This document shows positions 46,515 through 61,200 of a DNA stretch of 64,000 nt, piece after piece. The DNA is from Anisus vortex (lineage: Eukaryota; Mollusca; Gastropoda; Planorbidae). The stretch is from positions 30,007,366-30,071,365 of the forward strand of contig OX421507.1 of assembly GCA_949126835.1 (NCBI GenBank), written 5' to 3'. Each line of letters opens with the position of its first letter. Within the stretch, counting starts at the first letter, position 1. The notes beneath the pieces are model-generated. The model made no database searches. It had not been told where the DNA came from and saw only the letters and a program-made list of their open reading frames with translations. The translations under genes were made by a program, and so were the position numbers.

Positions 46515-49500
46515 CTAATAAAATGACCAAAAATAGTAACATGTTTAACACATAATTATTTCTATAGAAAAAATAAAATCTAAAAAAATTGGCCAAAACA
46601 ATTTTACTTTAAAAAAGTATTCTAAGTTATTGTAAAAATTCAACAACTTCTTATTTAAAAAAAAAAAACTAAGCTAATTTTCTAGGGAAACTTAAAAAAC
46701 AAGAACTTTTTTTTGTTATATCTTGGCATTTAGATAAAATTTCTATTATGTATATTCACTTAAAAACTTTTTAAGTTGTAAAAACAAATGTTTTCTTAAA
46801 AAAAATGTTATAAAGATTTCTAGTAAATTTATTTTTTTATTAAATAATGAATCAGAATTCTTTTATCTTTTAAGTCTTTGCTAGCATTATGATACAGGTT
46901 TTCTTTGTGGTTAAATTATTCGTTTTGCTGAACATCCAGAAAGTAAGCACATATCTTACAGACGTTCCTTCTAGATAGAAGATTATTACATCCACTAGGC
47001 CCAAAACTCCTGCAGGGTGGCAGGGATCATTCAGTGAACTAACCAAAGAACCAGCCAGCATTTTTTTTGAAAGAACAGCAATTTTCATTGTAACATGCCA
47101 ACTCTAGTCAATCAGCCCAGAATATATGAGTCCAGTCAACCATTTGGTGTGTTTGTCCTCCATGTACTGAGGAACATTTAGTATAACTTTTCTTGTTTGC
47201 TGTGTTTATCCTCAATGTACTGAGGAACATTTAGAAAGACTTTTCTTGTTTGCTGTGTTTATCCTCAATGTACTGAGGAACATTTAGCATGACTTTCTTC
47301 CACAAAGTATATAAAGTATATCAAGTATATAAAATCCAATTTTTTAAAACATTTTAATAAAGATGATTTTTTGTCATTCAAAGTCTGTCGCCACTATTAT
47401 ATATCAATTTCATATGTATCTAATCACAGCACTGGATTAATAATAGTTTATGTATCTAATCACAGCACTGGATTAATAATAGTTTATGTATCTAATCACA
47501 GCACTGGATTAATAATAGTTTATGTATCTAATCACAGCACTGGATTAATAATAGTTTATGTATCTAATCACAGCACTGGATTAATAATGGTTTATGTATC
47601 TAATCACAGCACTGGATTAATAATAGTTTATGTATCTAATCACAGCACTGGATTAATAATGGTTTATGTATCTAATCACAGCACTGGATTAATAATAGTT
47701 TATGTATCTAATCACAGCACTGGATTAATAATAGTTTATGTATCTAATCACAGCACTGGATTAATAATAGTTTATGTATCTAATCACAGCACTGGATTAA
47801 TAATGGTTTTTGTATCTAATCACAGCACTGGATTAATAATAGTTTATGTATCTAATCACAGCACTGGATTAATAATAGTTTATGTATCTAATCACAGCAC
47901 TGGATTAATAATAGTTTAAAACTGTGTTAAATTTTGTGTAGCGAGAATAGGTTGAATAAAATAAACCTATAAGAGTAAAAGGATTGTTTCAAGCATAAGT
48001 TTAAAGCAACAAAAAAATATATCAACTTGACTAAGCAAATCTATGGGTGTCTTACCGCATGCTGACGAAGTAAATCATGTTTTTCACTCTTAAGTTTATG
48101 AATGTCACTTCTAAGTTGGTCAATTTGATGCTGTAAATGATCATGCACTGAAAGAAAGGGGAGTAATTGTGACGCCTGGAGGGTGTAAGAATTTATATCA
48201 TGCAAAAGCTGTGCTATTAGCTGAATGAAATAAAAACATTTTAGTACATTTGATATGGGAAATGAAAGCTGTAAAGCTAATAATCAAATTGTTTTCATTA
48301 AAGCTATTAAAAGTGAAGAAAAATAAAATAAAATGCTACATTTTTTTCACAGAGTTTATAAAAGCTCATAATTAGATTCATGCTTTTGAGATTGAATTAA
48401 CTTCACAAAGCTTTGTTTATAGGCCAGCTGTCTGCTCGCCTGGTGAACAACCTGATCTTTGACTAATTAAACCACTTCCATCATCCCATTTAACAAGATG
48501 ATTTTTGACTAATTGAACCACTTCCATCATCCTATATAACAACCTGATCTTTGACTAATTGACTTACTTCCATCATCCTATTTAACAACATGATTTTTGA
48601 CTACTTGACCTACTTCCATAATCCTATTTAACAACCTGATATTTGACTAATTGACCTACTTCCATAATCCTATTTAACAACCTGATATTTGACTAATTGA
48701 CTTACTACCATCATCCTATTTAACAACCTGATATTTGACTAATTGACCTTCTTCCATCATCCTATTTAACAACCTGATATCATCCTATCTATAAGAAACC
48801 TGGCACTTAGACTTTAAAGCCTGGGCAACAAATGTTTTAAATTTTCATCCACATCCTTCCACCCCAACCCTCAAAAATCAATTTTGAAAAGGTATTTTTT
48901 TAACCCTTTATGATGCTCATTTGCAAATCCCTATTGACCATTCATTATTAACCATGTTTTTGTGTGTTTACGGCACTTTTGCAATATTTTAAATGTCTTT
49001 TGTGGTTGGTAGCAAAAGCCAAATGCATAAAATAAAAATAAATTTAAACACATTTTTAATAGTGAGTTTATCTTTATAAAATATTGTCAGTACATTTTTT
49101 ATGCTTTTCAGTGAATTTTTATTATTTTGTTTTAATGTTAATTATGTGCCTGTATGTTACCTTGACATTTGTATTTTATCTTAGGCCTACAATATAGGCT
49201 ACAATATAGGCCTACAATATAGGCTACAATATAGGCTACAATATAGGCTACAATATAGGCTACAATATAGGCTACAATATAGGCTACAATATAGGCTACA
49301 ATATAGGCTACAATATAGGCTACAATATAGGCTACAATATAGGCTACAATATAGGCTACAATATAGGCCTACAATATAGGCTACAATATAGGCTACAATA
49401 TAGGCTACAATATAGGCTACAATATAGGCCTACAATATAGGCCTACAATATAGGCTACAATATAGGCCTACAATATAGGCCTACAATATAGGCTACAATA

Positions 49501-52239
49501 TAGGCTACAATATAGGCTACAATATAGGCCTACAATATAGGCTACAATATAGGCTACAATATAGGCTACAATATAGGCTACAATATAGGCTACAATATAG
49601 GCTACAATATAGGCTACAATATAGGCTACAATATAGGCTACAAAGGGTGAAATCTTCAGTTAGTTAAAAAACAATGCATATTATTGGTAATTTTAAGGAC
49701 TGATGCAAACAATTTTTTATAAATGTTTATTTCATTTAATGTAAAGCTGTAATGATAATAATAATAATTCTTTTTTTCACAAACTTACCATCACTTTCTA
49801 TAGAGAAAACATATTCTCCAGTGTATGGAGTTGAGTTGTGTGTTGTCATGTTTGGTGTTCCAGTTGAGGACATGCTTTCCTTTAATTTAAAATTAGACAA
49901 CACTATTATTTTATATATTATATATAAATACAATATATAGTTATTAATCATATGAAATATAACACTTTTTAAGCCAGATGCACAAAATACAATTTCTTTT
50001 TACAAAATCATTTAAACCAACTTACAACTGAATTTTGAAATAGGACATTATTAATTGTTTTGTTGAAATTTATTTAGGTAGAGATTTTGAAATTGTTCAA
50101 AATTTTGTAATTTAATGGCATGATCAATTGAGAGACTTACAAGACTACCGTATAGTCTATGATAAAAGAAGTACTTTGAAAAAAAAGAAATAAATTACCT
50201 AAACTAATAACAGTGAAGGGACTAACCAATGCTAAGCTTATTACTGTAAAAAAAAATACTTTAACTAAAAAAATGAAGAGTCAAATGCTAACCATTACCA
50301 TGCCTGTATCCGAATCCTCTTGATTACAATTCTTCATGTTGTTACTGCCATTATTGCCAATATTGTTGTTAATATTGTTGTTATTGTTGTTGTTAGCTGA
50401 AGGAAACTCTTCCATACTATTGAAGCTACTTTCAGAGTTTGATCTTGATATTAGAATCAGCTGGTTTGTTCTGCAGATGCAATTCCAAATTTAAAAGATA
50501 AGGGACTTAATGGCCAGGTTTTAAGTGTTCAGATGGTAAAATCTGGGAAGAAACTGATAATATTCTTTTTGGGTGCATTGATGAGGCATGATTCAATCTG
50601 CAATGGTATATATTCATCCCTGACCTTAGCTAAATATAGACTTAACTCTTTCCATACGTAAAATCAAGCCGAGCCATAACGTTACGGCATACAGTATGGC
50701 GAAACGTAGAGAAAGAGTTAATACTAATTTTATCTTCGAACCTTAAAAATTTCTGTATATTCTTTGTACATGAACCAATTAAATAATGATTTTTTTCCTT
50801 CGTGATGGCCTAGCGTTTGGCTTGTGTACCGAAGGTCCTGAGTTTGAATCCTTGTGAAGGCTAGGATTTGTTCCAGGGTCTGGAAGGTGTCCCTTAGTCT
50901 ATTCAGCTTTGGTGGGTACTTGACTTTATTTGGGGCAAAGTAAAGGCGGCTAGGCATTGTGCTAGACACACAGTCCCCTAGTATGCAGTGGTCACAGAGA
51001 CTGACTATGGATCAATTTGGTCAAACAGAAAACTTTACCTTTGTACTTTTAAAAATTTATTACCATCATAATATATTCTTTTGGCTTTTAGAAAAAAGTA
51101 GGATATAATTTGTACATCAATAAAAAAATAAAATAACCAACCTTGTGATCGAAGAGACTGAGCTTGGACTAGACTGTGGACTTGGTGGTGGACTAACACA
51201 AGCTTGATAATTTAAACCTGTATGTACGCTGTTGTCTATCCTAAGTGTTCTACACAAATGAAGTAAATAAAAATATTCATTAATTAAACACAATTTTTAT
51301 GCATGATTGAATTACAAAATTTATGCAAAATAAAAGTTTACCTGTGTGTTGCAAAACATTATTTAGATAGAGATCTCCATGTCAAATTTTTATTTTTAGA
51401 AATCTTTTAAGCGTCCCTGTCACATTACATTATTGAATTCAGGATTTTAGGATAAGCAGAGAGTAAATTTTTACATTTATTTTAGTCTATTAAATAACCA
51501 ATAACAGTAAACTTAAAGAAATATTAAAAAAACTATCTTATGACCTAGTAACTAACCCCATCAACATTAAAATAATTAATAAATTGTAACTAAGAACAAG
51601 CTTGGATAAAATATGATAATATTTGAAGAATTGTATACAAATAAAAAGAATTTCAAACTAAGTTTACTTATAAAATAGGAATAATATTTCAGGCGCATTT
51701 TTTAATTTTGAGGAGAGAATTATAAGTTATAATTTTATTACTTTAAAAATAAAAAGAAAGCAGTTATAATGTAGCAATGTGAAAAACTTCATAATTTTAG
51801 AATGCTTTAGATCATGGGTCGGGAACCTCTTTGCCTGAGAGAGCCACGTACACCACATATTTTGAAAAGTAATTCTGTGAAAGCCATATATTATGTTTAA
51901 AACTAAACATTTAAGTAAATGTGTGCGAGAGTTATTTCCCTTTACTCATTTGTAGAATGAAATATTGAGATACAATTAATATGTAGATCAAAGCAGTCTA
52001 GAGATTTATTTTTTTTATAATCGAACATTTTTCTGCGAGCCAGATGCAGCCATCAATAGAGCCACATCTGGCTTGCAAACCATAGGTTCCCGACCCCTGC
52101 TTTAGATGGTTGCTAATTTTAGGAAGTGAAATGTTTACTCATTTTAAAATGAGTGAATGCATCCTATCAGGTGGACAATGCAGACAGGCTAATGGTAAAG
52201 AAATCTTTTTAATAATGAAATAAGAAAAAAACATATATC

Positions 52240-52292
<53 letters not shown>

Positions 52293-55200
52293 TATATATA
52301 GACCTATATATATGTGTGAGTTTATATTTTTGTAAAAATAGAGAGATTGAATAGCAGCTATAAAATTAGAACTAAGCTAAGAATAAATACTCACCCTTTG
52401 TTATCTCTGTTGGACTTTGGTTGCTTTTCTAAAGAAGAAGAGTACTGTCTAACTAGATTTCTTGGTGTTGAGGGAGACTTACGAACCTGCACATATATTG
52501 AAAATTATTGTTAAGAAATTGTGTTTTCACTGCCAAAGTAACTATTAAAATAGTTACCTCTGTAGTTAAAAAATGGCAAAGGAAAATACAGCAACTGAAA
52601 ATATGTCATAGAAACTATTGCAACTAAAAAATGAAATACGTATTAAAACAAATAGAGACTAAAAACTGAAATTCCTTTTTCCATAATGTAGGCCTACATA
52701 AATTTACATAATGGTAAAATACATATAGGGCCAAGGCTATATGTAAATTATAGCCTACCTGCAAAGATTGGATGACAAACCCAATTATTGCCCTAAATGT
52801 GATTACAAAAATAGCTTACTATCTAATTAATGCTAGCATTGGAAAATAGTCAAAGAGAAATGATAAAAAAACAATCAATTCAGCAGACTTACTTACACAA
52901 TTACCAATAGGCATTCATACACATATTTTTCATGGTAGGGTTATAAGTATATATACATGAAAATGGACTAATTGTCAATAATATCTTTAAGGGTAGTTGT
53001 CTTTTCTTTTATAGATGAGAGCTTTAAAAACAGAAGCAAGTAATCATTTAGTCAGGCTGTTCACTATTCACTTTGAGTCTATTACAAGATAATGAAAATA
53101 GTTTGCCACTGCCTACCATTTTTTTCTTGCACATCTTTATAACATAAATATATGGGCTAGATAACTTAAACATGTATATCTATGGGCTAGATAACTTAAA
53201 CATGTATATCTATGGGCTAGATAACTTAAACATGTATATCTATGGGCTAGATAACTTAAACATGTATATCTATGGGCTAGATAACTTAAACATGTATATC
53301 TATGGACTAGATAACTTAAACATGTATATCTATGGGCTAGATAACTTAAACATGTAGGCTATATCTATGGGCTAGATAACTTAAACATGTATATCTATGG
53401 GCTAGATAACTTAAACATGTATATCTATGGGCTAGATAACTTAAACCTGTATATCTATGGGCTAGATAACTTAAACATGTATATCTATGGGCTAGATAAC
53501 TTAAACTTGTAAATCTATGGGCTAGATAGCTTAAACATGTATATCTATGGGCTAGATAACTTAAACATGTATATCTATGGGCTAGATAACTTAAACATGT
53601 ATATCTATGGGCTAGATAACTTAAACATGTATATCTATGGGCTAGATAACTTAAACATGTATATCTAAGGGCTAGATAACTTAAACATGTATATTTATGG
53701 GCTAGATAACTTAAACATGTATATCTATGGGCTAGACAACTTAAACAGGAAGTATAAATCTCTAATGGGCAGGCCCTTATGTTTTTACTTGTATGTTTTA
53801 AATCACTTTTATTGTTATTCGTGTAAATAATTAGATTGAATACATTAGGATATTAATTTTCTGTCTAAAAGTAAGCTTAAATATTTGATGTGACATTAAA
53901 AAGCTAGCACACTAATTAGCATATTTAATAAAAATATTTCTATTTTACCCTTATTCTAATTATTTATATAAAAATTAAATATTTCCATTTATAATGATTT
54001 GTAAGAATAAGTTGCAATAATTCAAAATCATATAAAATATCAATGGTATAAAGATAAACTAAATGTAACCATCCATTGAAGCTAAATCAGAAGACTTACT
54101 GGTGAATTGGTGCCTTTATCATCTTCACCAACTGTTGCTAATGAGCCCTGCAGTCCATTCAGCTTTTTCTGTGCTGTTAAACTAGTTGATTCTAAGCTAG
54201 GGCTTCTGCCTTTGCCACTAAAAGCTCGTTTTACAGAGTCTAATAACCGGCTTCCTTCTTGCTTTGTGTTTTGTGATGCTGTAATACCATACAGTTCTAG
54301 ATTCCGTTTATGCAGGTCATGATACAGAGACTCCAAGAGTGACACCCTTGTTCGATCCTACAACAAAATTATTATTATAATAATGACCTTTTGTACATTA
54401 AAAAGTTAAATAATAAAACTAATACAAATATTACCAGATCATGTAGTTAACATTTGTAACATTACAGTTAATTTTGTTTAAAATATTCATTAAAAAGTTA
54501 TGACTAAAATGAAATAGTAGTAATAATAAAAAGTTTATTTATATAGCCTGCTAACAAACATAATGTAAGCTAGGAGCACATTTAAGATTGAGAAAAAAAA
54601 ACATGAATAAAGCACGGATATATTCTCTAGACTAGATATGTATATACATTTTTTTTTATTACATCAAAAGATGTAGAGCTAATTGATAATCTCAAAACTA
54701 GTAAATTCTCACTGGAATAAAGTTATCTCCCTTTCATTATGATAGATACAAACCCATTTATATTATTATGTTATTATAATAATAACATTGTCACAAAAAG
54801 CAGTTAAATTAATTTAGTTAAAGTTTATGCAAAATTTTTAAACATTTCAAGACAAAGAGGAATTACTTAATTTAAATAAAAGCAAACTTACCCCAAGCTT
54901 AGCAAACTGATCAGCCTTGTAACATGCTAACTCGGCATTGATTAATTTTGTTAGAAGAAAATCTCTAAAGTCTTCACCCTATAAAAGAAGAGATTACTAA
55001 ATATAAACAAATTCATACAATTTAAGTTGATCAGAGAAAAAAATCAAAACTACATTTTATCACTAAATAATAAATGTTATTAGTCAAGGTAAACTATAGT
55101 TGAACATGTTGATGTTTGCCAAGGTAAACTATAGTTAGACATGATGATGTTTGTCAAGGTAAACTATAGTTAAACATGTTGATGTTTGTCAAGGTAAACT

Positions 55201-58200
55201 ATAATTAAACATGCTGATGTTTGTCAAGGTAAACTAGGATTAAACATGTTGATGTTTGTCAAGGTAAACTAGGATTAAACACGTTGATGTATGTCAAGGT
55301 AAACTAGGATTAAACATGTTGATTTTGTCAAGGTAAACTATTGTTAAACATGTTGATGTTTGTCAAGGTAAACTATAGTTAAACATGTTGATGTTTGTCA
55401 AGTTAAACTATAATTAAATATGCTGATGTTTGTCAAGGTAAACTATGATTAAACATGTTGATGTTTGTCAAGGTAAACTAGGATTAAACATGTTATTGTT
55501 TGTCAAGGTAAATTAGGATTATACATGTTGATGTTTGTCAAGGTAAACTAGGATTAACATGTTGATGTTTGTCAAGGTAAACTAGGATTAAACATGTTGA
55601 TGTTTGTCAAGGTAAACTAGGATTAACATGTTGATGTTTGTCAAGGTAAACTAGGATTAAACATGTTGATGTTTGTCAAGGTAAACTAGGATTAAACATG
55701 TTGATGTTTGTCAAGGTAAACTAGGATTAACATGTTGATGTTTGTCAAGGTAAACTAGGATTAAACATGTTGATGTTTGTCAAGGTAAACTAGGATTAAC
55801 ATGTTGATGTTTGTCAAGGTAAACTAGGATTAAACATGTTGATGTTTGTCAAGGTAAACTATGATTAAACATGTTGATGGTTGTCAAGGTAAACTATGAT
55901 TAAACATGTTGATGTTTGTCAAGGTAAACTAGGATTAAACATGTTGATGTTTGTCAAGGTAAACTAGGATTAAACATGTTATTGTTTGTCAAGGTAAACT
56001 AGGATTATACATGTTGATGTTTGTCAAGGTAAACTAGGATTAACATGTTGATGTTTGTCAAGGTAAACTAGGATTACACATGTTGCTGTTTGTCAATGTA
56101 AACTAGGATTAAACCCGTTGATGTATGTCAAGGTAAACTAGGATTAAACATGTTGATTTTGTCAAGGTAAACTATTGTTAAACATGTTGATGTTTGTCAA
56201 GGTAAACTATGGTTAAACATGTTGGTGTTTGTCAAGTTAAACTATAATTAAACATGCTGATGTTTGTCAAGGTAAACTAGGATTAAACATGTTGATGTTT
56301 GTCAAGGTAAACTAGGATTAAACATGTTATTGTTTGTCAAGGTAAACTAGGATTATACATGTTGATGTTTGTCAAGGTAAACTAGGATTAACATGTTGAT
56401 GTTTGTCAAGGTAAACTAGGATTAAATATGTTGATGTTTGTCAAGGTAAACTAGGATTAAACATGTTGATGTTTGTCAAGGTAAACTAGGATTAAACATG
56501 TTGATGTTTGTCAAGGTAAACTAGGATTAACATGTTGATGTTTGTCAAGGTAAACTAGGATTAAACATGTTGATGTTTGTCAAGGTAAACTAGGATTAAC
56601 ATGTTGATGTTTGTCAAGGTAAACTAGGATTAAACATGTTGATGTTTGTCAAGGTAAACTAGGATTATACATGTTGATGTTTGTCAAGGTAAACTAGGAT
56701 TAAACATGTTGATGTTTGTCAAGGTAAACTAGGATTAACATGTTGATGTTTGTCAAGGTAAACTAGGATTAAACATGTTGATGTTTGTCAAGGTAAACTA
56801 GGATTAAACATGTTGATGTTTGTCAAGGTAAACTAGGATTAAACATGTTGATGTTTGTCAAGGTAAACTAGGATTAAACATGTTGATGTTTGTCAAGGTA
56901 AACTAGGATTAACATGTTGATGTTTGTCAAGGTAAACTAGGATTAAACATGTTGATGTTTGTCAAGGTAAACTAGGATTAAACATGTTGATGTTATGTTG
57001 TACTCACTGAAACAAATTCAGCTGGTTGAGGTAATAATGGATAAAATCTTGGAACATCTTTTCTGGCAGCTACAGAAATCTACAGAATATAATCAAATAT
57101 TATTATTAAATGAAAATCAATTCACACAAAATGTCTTCAGCATATATCATATTCAAATACCCTTGAAAAACCTCAAACACTGCAAATGTATGTTTTTTCA
57201 TTAATAATAAATATATAAGTATAGCCCTGCCAACAAACATAGTTAAAGCTCAGAGCACATTTAACATTGAGCAACAAACGAGTACACGGATATAATTCTC
57301 TAGGCTAAAAAAATAGAAATATAATTAATATAAACTGAAAACTTTACAAACATAGTCTTTTTGGACACATTTAAAAAAAATGAAATTAGGCCTTGGTTAA
57401 AATTCTTAAAACAAATATATCTTGACAAAAACAAATTGTTCTGTTGCATTATTAAGATGAAAAAAAAGAATGATAAAAAGAGTTTGAAATCAATTTAATG
57501 ACTGAAATATAATAATAATGATTATTTATATAGCGCTTGTATCCATGCTATTAATTTAGCATGCTCAGTGCACTCTTGGTATAAATTGCAGTGGCAGATG
57601 TATGGGTACGTAAGGCACACAACAACTAGTTGAAGAGAAAGGTTTTTAAAAGACTCCATTATCTCAGAATCTCTCAGTATCTGATGAAAGCTTTTCCATA
57701 TAGAAGACAAGCTTTTCCATATAGAAGACAAGCTTTTCCATATAGAAAACAAGCTGTTCCATATAGAAAACAAGCTGTTCCATATAGAAGACAAGCTGTT
57801 CCATATAGAAGGTGCCACAGATTCAAACAAGCACACTCTAAAGTACGTCTTTTTGTGTTATTGTAGTGCCATTCATACATCCGTACATAATTTTGTGATT
57901 AATGGGCTTCATCCAAAACAGAGCAGTGAAAACAATTTATAGATGTTACACTAGTCTCTGGTCTGGCCTTCACGTGGGTATATAATAATTATATGAGCAG
58001 AAAGACATAATGTCTTACCTTATATCTGGGTAATTCAGAACCTGAATGTACTGGCTGAACAACAATGAAACAGTGAAGGAAATGGGAGGCAATCATGTCA
58101 GGTATAAATGGAGTATTTTCTTCTTGGAATACTATAGCCACAATGTCATTACCTATGTGACGTTTTCGTTGCAACTGAAAAAGATCAAAAGTAAACAATA

Positions 58201-61200
58201 CCAGTATAAAAACATTTCTTTGTTTAAATATTATATTATTATCTATATATAATATATTATTATCTTATTATTTTGTAAAATTTGTGTCTCATAAGGTTAT
58301 TGATCAGAGAAATTCACTCTAAATCTGTATGTCTTCAATAGAACTTCACCAGATAAAGTCATACTAAATCTGTATGTCTTCAATAGAACTTCACAAGAGA
58401 AAGTCATACTAAATCTGTATGTCTTCAATAGAACTTCACTAGAGAAAGTCATACTAAATCTGTATGTCTTCAATAGAACTTCACTAGAGAAAGTCATACT
58501 AAATCTGTAAGTCTTCAATAGAACTTCACTAGAGAAAGTCATACTAAATCTGTATGTCTTCAATAGAACTTTACTAGAGAAAGTCATACTAAATCTGTAT
58601 GTCTTCAATAGAACTTCACTAGAGAAAGTCATACTAAATCTGTATGTCTTCAATAGAACTTCACTAGAGAAAGTCATACCAAATCTGTATGTCTTCAATA
58701 GAACTTCACTAGAGAAAGTCATACTAAATCTGTATGTCTTCAATAGAACTTCACTAGAGAAAGTTATACTAAATCTGTATGTCTTCAATAGAACTTTACT
58801 AGAGAAAGTCATAGTAAATCTGTATGTCTTCAATAGAACTTCACTAGAGAAAGTCATACTAAATCTGTATGTCTTCAATAGAACTTCACTAGAGAAAGTC
58901 ATACTAAATCTGTATGTCTTCAATAGAACTTCACTAGAGAAAGTCATACTAAATCTGTGTGTCTTCAATAGAACTTTACTAGAGAAAGTCATACTAAATC
59001 TGTATGTCTTCAATAGAACTTCACTAGAGAAAGTCATACCAAATCTGTATGTCTTCAATAGAACTTCACTAGAGAAAGTCATACTAAATCTGTATGTCTT
59101 CAATAGAACTTCACTAGAGAAAGTCATACTAAATCTGTATGTCTTCAATAGAACTTCACTAGAGAAAGTCATACTAAATCTGTATGTCTTCAATAGAACT
59201 TCACTAGAGAAAGTCATACTAAATCTGTATGTCTTCAATAGAACTTCACTAGAGAAAGTCATACTAAATCTAAACACAATTATTCTTCCCACCTGTTGAG
59301 GGTCTCCCTCTGTGTATGGCAATAAAGTTGACACATGAAACATAATTTCTTTTCCATTGTATTGAGTGTAAACTGATTCTGCTCCAGTCTGACAGTGAGT
59401 TGTATCAAGTCCACCTCGGAATCTGGATAGTGTATAATTTAATGAGAAAAAAAGTTAATGTTAGCATAATTTTTTTATTGTTTACTACAAGCTAAATTGC
59501 CCTGCGGTGACCAGGGAAAAAGTACATAGACCTATAGTAGCCCTATAGTAGCCCTATAGTAGCCCTATAGTAGCCCTATAGTAGCCCTATAGTAGCCCTA
59601 TAGTAGCCCTATAGTAGCCCTATAGTAGCCCTATAGTAGCCCTATAGTAGCCCTATAGTAGCCCTATACCTATAGCTACAGATAATACTTGTATAAACTA
59701 CAATGAACAGAAAGCTATTATAATTGAATAATTAATTATTTACTGAAAACATTTAGGCAAGTAATTTAAAATAAATAGTGTAATCAGATTAAAAATAGGC
59801 ATGGCATATGTCTTTTTATATTTTAAAAGTTAGAACTATCCCTTGCTGAGAGTTAAACACTCGTCACCCGCAAGTCTAATATATAACAAGGCTATTAAAC
59901 TTTACTTACTGAAAACATTTTATTAAAGCTTTAAGCCCTTACATTCTTTACATTATCTACAATCTTTACATTCTTTAAATTCTTTACAATCTTTACATTC
60001 TTTACATTCTTTACAATCTTTTCATTCTTTACAATCTTTACATTCCTTACATTCTTTACAATCTTTACATTCTTTACAATCTTTACATTCTTTACAATCT
60101 TTACATTCTTTACATTCTTTACAATCTTTACAATCTTTACAATCTTTACATTCTTTACATTCTTTACATTATTTACATTATTTACAATCTTTACAATCTT
60201 TACATTCTTAACATTCTTTGCAATTTTTACATTCTTTACATTCTTTACAATCTTTACATTCTTTACAATCTTTACAATTTTTACATTCCTTACATTCTTT
60301 ACAATCTTTACATTCTTTACAATCTTTACATTCTTTACAATCTTTAAATTCTTTACATTCTTTACAATATTTACATTCTTTACAATCTTGACATTCTTTA
60401 CAATCTTTATATTCTATACAATCTTTACATTCTTTTCAATCTTTACATTTTTTATATTCTTTACAATCTTTACATTCTTTACAATCTTTACATTCTTTAC
60501 AATCTTTACATTCTTTACAATTTTTACATTCTTTACATTCTTTACAATCTTTACATTCTTTACAATCTTTAAAAGACAAGTAATATTAATGGAACATTTT
60601 AAAAGTATACCCTGCCTATTGCTATTACAGAAAAGAAAAAAAGTTTCATTGGGAAATAGAACCCAGATCACCCACATGGCAGATCAGGATAGTAACCACT
60701 CAGCCAGGGAGGACACATGGAGAGAGAAGCAAGATGGAAAAGTAAAATAATACACGAGTCAATAAGGTCACAAGTCAATTAACCAATACAAATTGGAATC
60801 TACACAACACCATTCGTTATACATATATAGATAGTCACTTACCCTTTAAAGTTCTTTAGCTGCACTCTTTCACCAATAGTTTCAAGAAATAATTCCATAG
60901 CTGGGCTGTGAGTTTTATTCCCAAAAAGTTCTTCCTCACTGGTCTGTAATAAAATTATTTTAAATCTTCTAAAAACTTCTCAATAATTCTGATCTGATTC
61001 ATTCATTTTACAAATAGACCTCAACACTGGCAAAGTGTAAGAACCACTGATTAAAAGTGCACTGGTGGGCTAACTCATGGGGGACAACCCCTGTTGCATG
61101 ACCGAGGATCAGGATCATTTCACTGCCCAGAGGTTCCAACACTCAGTGGGGAGAAAGCAATGAGCGCATCAGCCCGTCTAAACCCTGGTGCCTTAATGTT

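Noticed and set aside
46870..47088. 72-codon minus-strand ORF in the last Rap1GAP intron
   Set aside because: It overlaps a SINE fragment and has no homology that I recognise.
47371..47919. 182-codon ORF with [12 protein letters not shown] repeats
   Set aside because: 36-bp intronic array on the strand opposite to the gene.
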